Below, piece after piece: positions 36,071 through 39,324 of a stretch of 39,324 nucleotides of DNA. How positions within the stretch are numbered: the first letter of the stretch is position 1; every line of letters begins with the position of its first letter. Location of the stretch: the NCBI GenBank assembly GCA_964633815.1, contig CAZWHW010000016.1:1-39324 (forward strand), given 5' to 3'. The DNA comes from CALKZN01 sp964633815. GTDB taxonomy: Bacteria; Pseudomonadota; Gammaproteobacteria; Arenicellales; Arenicellaceae. Made by a program: the position numbers and the translations under genes. The notes beneath the pieces were generated by a model, which worked only from the letters and a program-made list of their open reading frames with translations, had not been told where the DNA came from and did no database searches.

Positions 36071-36271
36071 ACATCAATGAATGAAGTCACTTTTTATAAA
36101 TCCAGCAAAAGCTATTTAATTACATTTTGATCCTATCAATTCAACACTTGTTAAATTAATAGTTTTCACTAAATAAGGATGGAATGTTGATTTCTCATCT
36201 ATTTCTTTAGCTTTTTACTTAATTCCTTTGCAAGATTTCTGATTCCTTCTTCCAAAGAATTACATCATTCT

Positions 36272-36898
36272 CAGCAACTTGTCGTGGCGAATGGTGGCAT
36301 AAGGACTCATCCATCAACAGGACGCAAGAAACTCAATATTAATTCAATGCAGTCGTCATTGGTTCATATTGACTCTTTAAGCGGTAAAATGATGAATCGA
36401 GCACAGCTTCCACAAGAGTTGCGTTTTAACAGCATTCGGCACTTAACCATAGATAGCCATGGAGATGTTTATATTTCTTTGCAGAACCAAAACCTAAATG
36501 AAAAATATTGTTTGTTAGCTATTTTTCGTTCGAAAGCTAAAACAATCACTCCCTGTGTGATTCCAGATAAAATTGTAAGGCACTTGAATCATTATCTTGG
36601 TGATATTGCCTTAGATTGTTCTGAGAAATTTTTTATGACGACATCGCCTCGAGGTGACCGTGCATTGATTTTTAGTCGTGAAGGTGATTTTTTAGATTCT
36701 GTGAAAATACCAGATGTTTGCGGTGTCGCTAAGACTAACAAAGTTGGTGGTTTTAGAGTGACTTCTGGTGATGGTCAAATGGTTGAATTGCTTTTTAATG
36801 AGCAGTCTAGGCGCCTTTGGCAACGCGATATTGTAAAGCTTCCAATCAATAGGGAATTGTCGTGGGATAATCATTTAATATTCGTTGATTCTTCTTGA
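36272..36898 (+). pseudogene. 5'-truncated DUF1513 gene
   Basis: The reading frame from about GTG 36284 gives 204 residues matching only the C-terminal part of DUF1513 beta-propeller-like proteins: VVANGGIRTHPSTGRKKLN, IRHLTIDSHGDVYISLQNQ, YLGDIALDCSEKFFMTTSPRGDRALIF and the closing LSWDNHLIF. Family proteins are about 360 residues and begin with an export signal and roughly 150 more residues that are missing. Upstream the frame continues only to a TGA at 36188-36190 and does not resemble the family. This is therefore probably a remnant. DUF1513 proteins usually sit in iron-related loci with imelysin; none is here. Confidence 0.75.
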
Positions 36899-36956
36899 TC
36901 AATCATACTGATTAGTCCAGCCCGTGCTCCCTGCCGTAGAAGCTTTTATTTGTGAA

Positions 36957-36973
36957 TGCGTAATATTGGTGCA
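36957..36973 (+). promoter_or_regulatory. NtrC-type binding dyad 1 upstream of urtA
   Basis: TGCGTAATATTGGTGCA agrees with the NtrC consensus TGCACCATATTGGTGCA at 14 of 17 positions. Its centre is near -105 relative to the predicted sigma-54 start and 31 bp (three helical turns) from dyad 2. Confidence 0.7.
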
Positions 36974-36987
36974 CTTATACCTCCTTG

Positions 36988-37004
36988 TGCACAAAAATAG
37001 TGCG
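36988..37004 (+). promoter_or_regulatory. NtrC-type binding dyad 2 upstream of urtA
   Basis: TGCACAAAAATAGTGCG has perfect GCAC-N7-GTGC half-sites. Its centre is near -74. The tandem, phased arrangement is that of NtrC enhancers at glnA-type promoters. Confidence 0.75.
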
Positions 37005-37043
37005 AATTTTTATCAAAATACGTCATTTAACATATATTTACAA

Positions 37044-37059
37044 TGGCATATATATTGCT
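37044..37059 (+). promoter_or_regulatory. Sigma-54 (-24/-12) promoter of urtA
   Basis: TGGCATATATATTGCT matches TGGCAC-N5-TTGCW with correctly spaced GG and GC. Transcription would begin near 37070, about 50 bases before the chosen urtA ATG. Any urtA start upstream of this would lie inside or before the promoter. Confidence 0.82.
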
Positions 37060-37120
37060 TCATTACTTGAATTGCTTGATCCGGGCAAATCTAATTAAAA
37101 CTAAAATTTGGAGGATATTT

Positions 37121-38401
37121 ATGATTACAAGAATGAAAAAATTGGCGGTTGCGTCAATGATGGCTGCATCTGTTGCAGTTGCGCAAGCAGAAGAGACTAT
37201 TAAGGTAGGTGTTTTGCACTCATTATCAGGCACAATGGCGATTAGTGAAACTACTCTAAAAGACACAGTGCTTCTTATGGTTGAGGAACAAAACAAAGCA
37301 GGCGGTTTGTTAGGTAAAAAACTAGAAGCTGTTGTTGTTGATCCTGCCTCTAATTGGCCGTTATTTGCTGAGAAAGCGCGTGAACTATTAGTTAAAGAAA
37401 AAGTTGATGTGATTTTCGGTGCTTGGACTTCAGTTTCACGCAAATCAGTTCTACCAGTTGTTGAAGAATTAAACGGTTTGATGTTCTATCCTGTGCAATA
37501 TGAAGGTGAAGAATCATCAAAGAATATTTTCTATACAGGTGCTTCTCCAAACCAACAAGCGATTCCAGCAGTTGATTACTTAATGGATGAGCTTGAAGTT
37601 AAGCGTTGGGTTTTAGCAGGTACTGACTATGTATATCCTCGAACAACTAATAAGATTCTTGAAGCATATTTGAAAACTAAAGGTGTTGCTGAAGAAGATA
37701 TCTTAATCAACTACACACCTTTTGGTCATTCTGATTGGCAGGGTATTGTTTCTGATGTTAAGAAATTTGGCTCAGCGGGTAAGAAAACTGCGGTAGTCTC
37801 TACAATTAATGGTGATGCAAATGTTCCTTTCTATAAAGAGCTTGCTAACCAAGGTGTATCTGCTGAAGACATTCCAGTCGTTGCTTTTTCTGTTGGTGAA
37901 GAAGAACTATCAGGTTTCGATACTAAGCCATTATTGGGTCACCTTGCTGCATGGAATTATTTCCAAAGTGCTGAATCAAAAGCGAATGATGCATTCATTG
38001 CTAAGTGGAAAGAGTTCATCAAAAATGACGATCGTGTGACAAATGATCCAATGGAAGCGACTTATATCGGTTTTAATGCATGGGTTAAAGCAGTAGAAAA
38101 AGCAGGTTCAACTGAAGTTGATAAAGTTCGTCCAGCGATGTACGGCATCAAAGTACCTAACTTAACTGGTGGTATTGCGGAAGTATTGCCTAATCATCAC
38201 TTCACTAAGCCAGTATTAATTGGTGAAATCCAAGAAGATGGTCAGTTTGAAATTGTATCGCAAACTACTGAAGTTCCAGGAGATGCATGGACAGACCATT
38301 TGCCAGAAAGTGCAAAAATTGTTGCTGATTGGAAAGACGCAGCGGTTAACTGTGGTAACTACAACACAGAAACTAAAAAATGTTCAGGTCAAAACTTCTA
38401 A
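37121..38401 (+). CDS. urtA: Urea ABC transporter substrate-binding protein
   Basis: Periplasmic urea-binding protein of the UrtABCDE importer, 426 residues. A signal peptide (about 1-23, MITRMKKLAVASMMAASVAVAQA) precedes EETIKVGVLHSLSGTMAISE, the classic UrtA beginning. FGAWTSVSRKSVLPVVEE, YPVQYEGEESSKNIFYTGA and the HHFTKPVLIGEI closing segment are all UrtA-type. The start is chosen because GGAGG (37110-37114) lies six bases before ATG 37121 and because the longer frame from 37043 would start within the promoter. A hairpin follows the gene and may keep its mRNA more abundant than that of urtB. Confidence 0.96.
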   Translation: MITRMKKLAVASMMAASVAVAQAEETIKVGVLHSLSGTMAISETTLKDTVLLMVEEQNKAGGLLGKKLEAVVVDPASNWPLFAEKARELLVKEKVDVIFGAWTSVSRKSVLPVVEELNGLMFYPVQYEGEESSKNIFYTGASPNQQAIPAVDYLMDELEVKRWVLAGTDYVYPRTTNKILEAYLKTKGVAEEDILINYTPFGHSDWQGIVSDVKKFGSAGKKTAVVSTINGDANVPFYKELANQGVSAEDIPVVAFSVGEEELSGFDTKPLLGHLAAWNYFQSAESKANDAFIAKWKEFIKNDDRVTNDPMEATYIGFNAWVKAVEKAGSTEVDKVRPAMYGIKVPNLTGGIAEVLPNHHFTKPVLIGEIQEDGQFEIVSQTTEVPGDAWTDHLPESAKIVADWKDAAVNCGNYNTETKKCSGQNF

Positions 38402-38433
38402 GTTTTTTCATTGAATAATCTCCAATAGGTTGT

Positions 38434-38462
38434 TCTGAGTCTGAGTTTTTCTCAGGCTCAGA
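38434..38462 (+). other. Hairpin between urtA and urtB
   Basis: CTGAGTCTGAG (38435-38445) pairs with CTCAGGCTCAG (38451-38461, one G-U) over a TTTTT loop. No U-tract follows. It could protect the 3' end of urtA mRNA or attenuate entry into urtB, as is common between binding-protein and permease genes. Confidence 0.6.
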
Positions 38463-38589
38463 CAGTCTATATAAAAATAAAAGTTGCATATATTTCATAG
38501 CAAGCCTGCTTGTTGAAAAGCTAGGATTGTGTGCATTTAAAAAGTATATTAGGCTTGCAATTCCATACATAGTTTTTCCAATTTCTCCA

Positions 38590-39324
38590 ATGGCTAAATT
38601 TCCATCTTATATTTTATTAGTGCTTTGTTTTTTAGCCTGTTCATTTGCTAATGTTAGTTTTGCTCAAGAGCAACAAACAAAGGATCAACTGAATTCTACT
38701 GCAGTCATTGAAGAAGTTTCTAAAGAAGCGAACAAACCTCCGTCAGCAAAAGAAGTAGCCGGCCAATTCATTTCTTTGAAACTATCCAAGTATCCAAAAG
38801 TTATTGACCAATTGCTTGAGTATGATGAACCAGAAGTTAACAGCATATTAAATAAACTACTTGCAGGTGAATTGTATTACGTAAAGGAAACTGAACAGCT
38901 TGTTCATGCAGTAAAACAAGATGATGGAAATTTTAATACGCAGTCAATTTTTGCGCCAATAGAAAAGCAAAAAAATATTGAAAAATACGACATCAAAAAA
39001 ATTAAAACAACTAATAAAGTTCGTAAGAAATTGAGAACAGCTATTGCGTTTGCGGGTGTGTCCCATCCGCAAGTAAAAAATCGTATTGCCGCAGTAAATA
39101 CCTTGATGGCAAGTATGAGTCCAGAAATTCTAGAAATTTTGAAACAAGCGAAACTTAATGAGAAAAATACCAAAGTAAAAAACAAACTCACTGAAGCCGT
39201 TGCCTTTGGTGAACTATCAAATAGTGATGAATTAATTAGGTTTGAAGCAGTTGAAACACTTGGCAGTAGTCTTGAACCAGCAGTTCGGGCAAAACTAGAA
39301 GAGCTCTCAAAGAGTGATGAAAGC
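38590..39324 (+). CDS. urtB: Urea ABC transporter permease UrtB, N-terminal part
   Basis: The frame from ATG 38590 is open to the end of the window (245 codons, 3' end missing). A signal peptide-like N-terminus (KFPSYILLVLCFLACSFANVSFAQ) is followed by a long periplasmic region with two HEAT-like helical stretches: NKVRKKLRTAIAFAGVSHPQVKNRIAAVNTL and NKLTEAVAFGELSNSDELIRFEAVETLG. Proteobacterial UrtB proteins have such an extra periplasmic region before the permease helices, which should lie beyond the window. Position after urtA supports this. The region between (38402-38589) has no gene. Confidence 0.8.
   Translation, partial: MAKFPSYILLVLCFLACSFANVSFAQEQQTKDQLNSTAVIEEVSKEANKPPSAKEVAGQFISLKLSKYPKVIDQLLEYDEPEVNSILNKLLAGELYYVKETEQLVHAVKQDDGNFNTQSIFAPIEKQKNIEKYDIKKIKTTNKVRKKLRTAIAFAGVSHPQVKNRIAAVNTLMASMSPEILEILKQAKLNEKNTKVKNKLTEAVAFGELSNSDELIRFEAVETLGSSLEPAVRAKLEELSKSDES

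Noticed and set aside
37043..37120. Longer N-terminus for UrtA from 37043
   Set aside because: It would begin inside the -24/-12 promoter and place about 26 extra residues before a normal signal peptide. The GGAGG before 37121 decides the start.
1..39324. CRISPR arrays, insertion sequences, phage genes, rRNA
   Set aside because: No regularly spaced repeats, transposase or integrase motifs, phage structural genes or rRNA segments were seen by reading both strands.

Overview
The window is AT-rich, gene-dense gammaproteobacterial DNA. This rests on gene content and order: a YbiT-type ABC-F protein, a deoxynucleoside kinase-panB-panC-panD cluster, tgt-yajC-secD-secF, and glyA-nrdR-ribD-ribE. Many neighbours are marine or aquatic in flavour (urea ABC transporter, NarK-type nitrate porter, secreted YHS protein), but no marker fixes the order or genus.

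Left part (1-10,900): a small unknown gene, an esterase and MltF on the minus strand, tRNA-Ser(GGA), a copper-type cluster (DUF4396 membrane protein, CopC, CopD), then an accessory patch with a 77-residue orphan and two sulfotransferase genes. The second sulfotransferase gene is broken by an in-frame TGA inside its cofactor-binding loop. Next, on the minus strand, come a PP2C phosphatase-Ser/Thr kinase fusion, a NarK nitrate/nitrite transporter and a VC0807-like membrane protein.

Middle (10,900-23,500): deoxynucleoside kinase and pantothenate genes ending in a terminator; a four-gene surface-glycan cassette (GT2 glycosyltransferase, large HAD-type protein, 75-residue protein, GT-C-like membrane protein); a short DUF1289 gene convergent with ybiT; a GAF-PAS-GGDEF-EAL cyclic-di-GMP protein; tRNA-Leu(CAA).

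Right part (23,500-39,324): a secreted YHS protein, queA, then a sodium/solute symporter, a metallophosphoesterase-like protein and a small membrane protein that lie between queA and tgt; yajC-secD-secF; glyA-nrdR-ribD-ribE; a 5'-truncated DUF1513 gene; urtA and the first part of urtB, which runs off the window.

The most informative regulatory reading is that narK and urtA each have a sigma-54 -24/-12 promoter with NtrC-type dyads (GCAC-N7-GTGC) upstream. Nitrate and urea uptake are therefore probably co-regulated as a nitrogen-limitation regulon. I did not find a convincing wholly new system. The best leads are this paired nitrogen control with the adjacent kinase/phosphatase, the broken sulfotransferase patch, the glycan cassette, and two places where usually conserved gene orders are interrupted.
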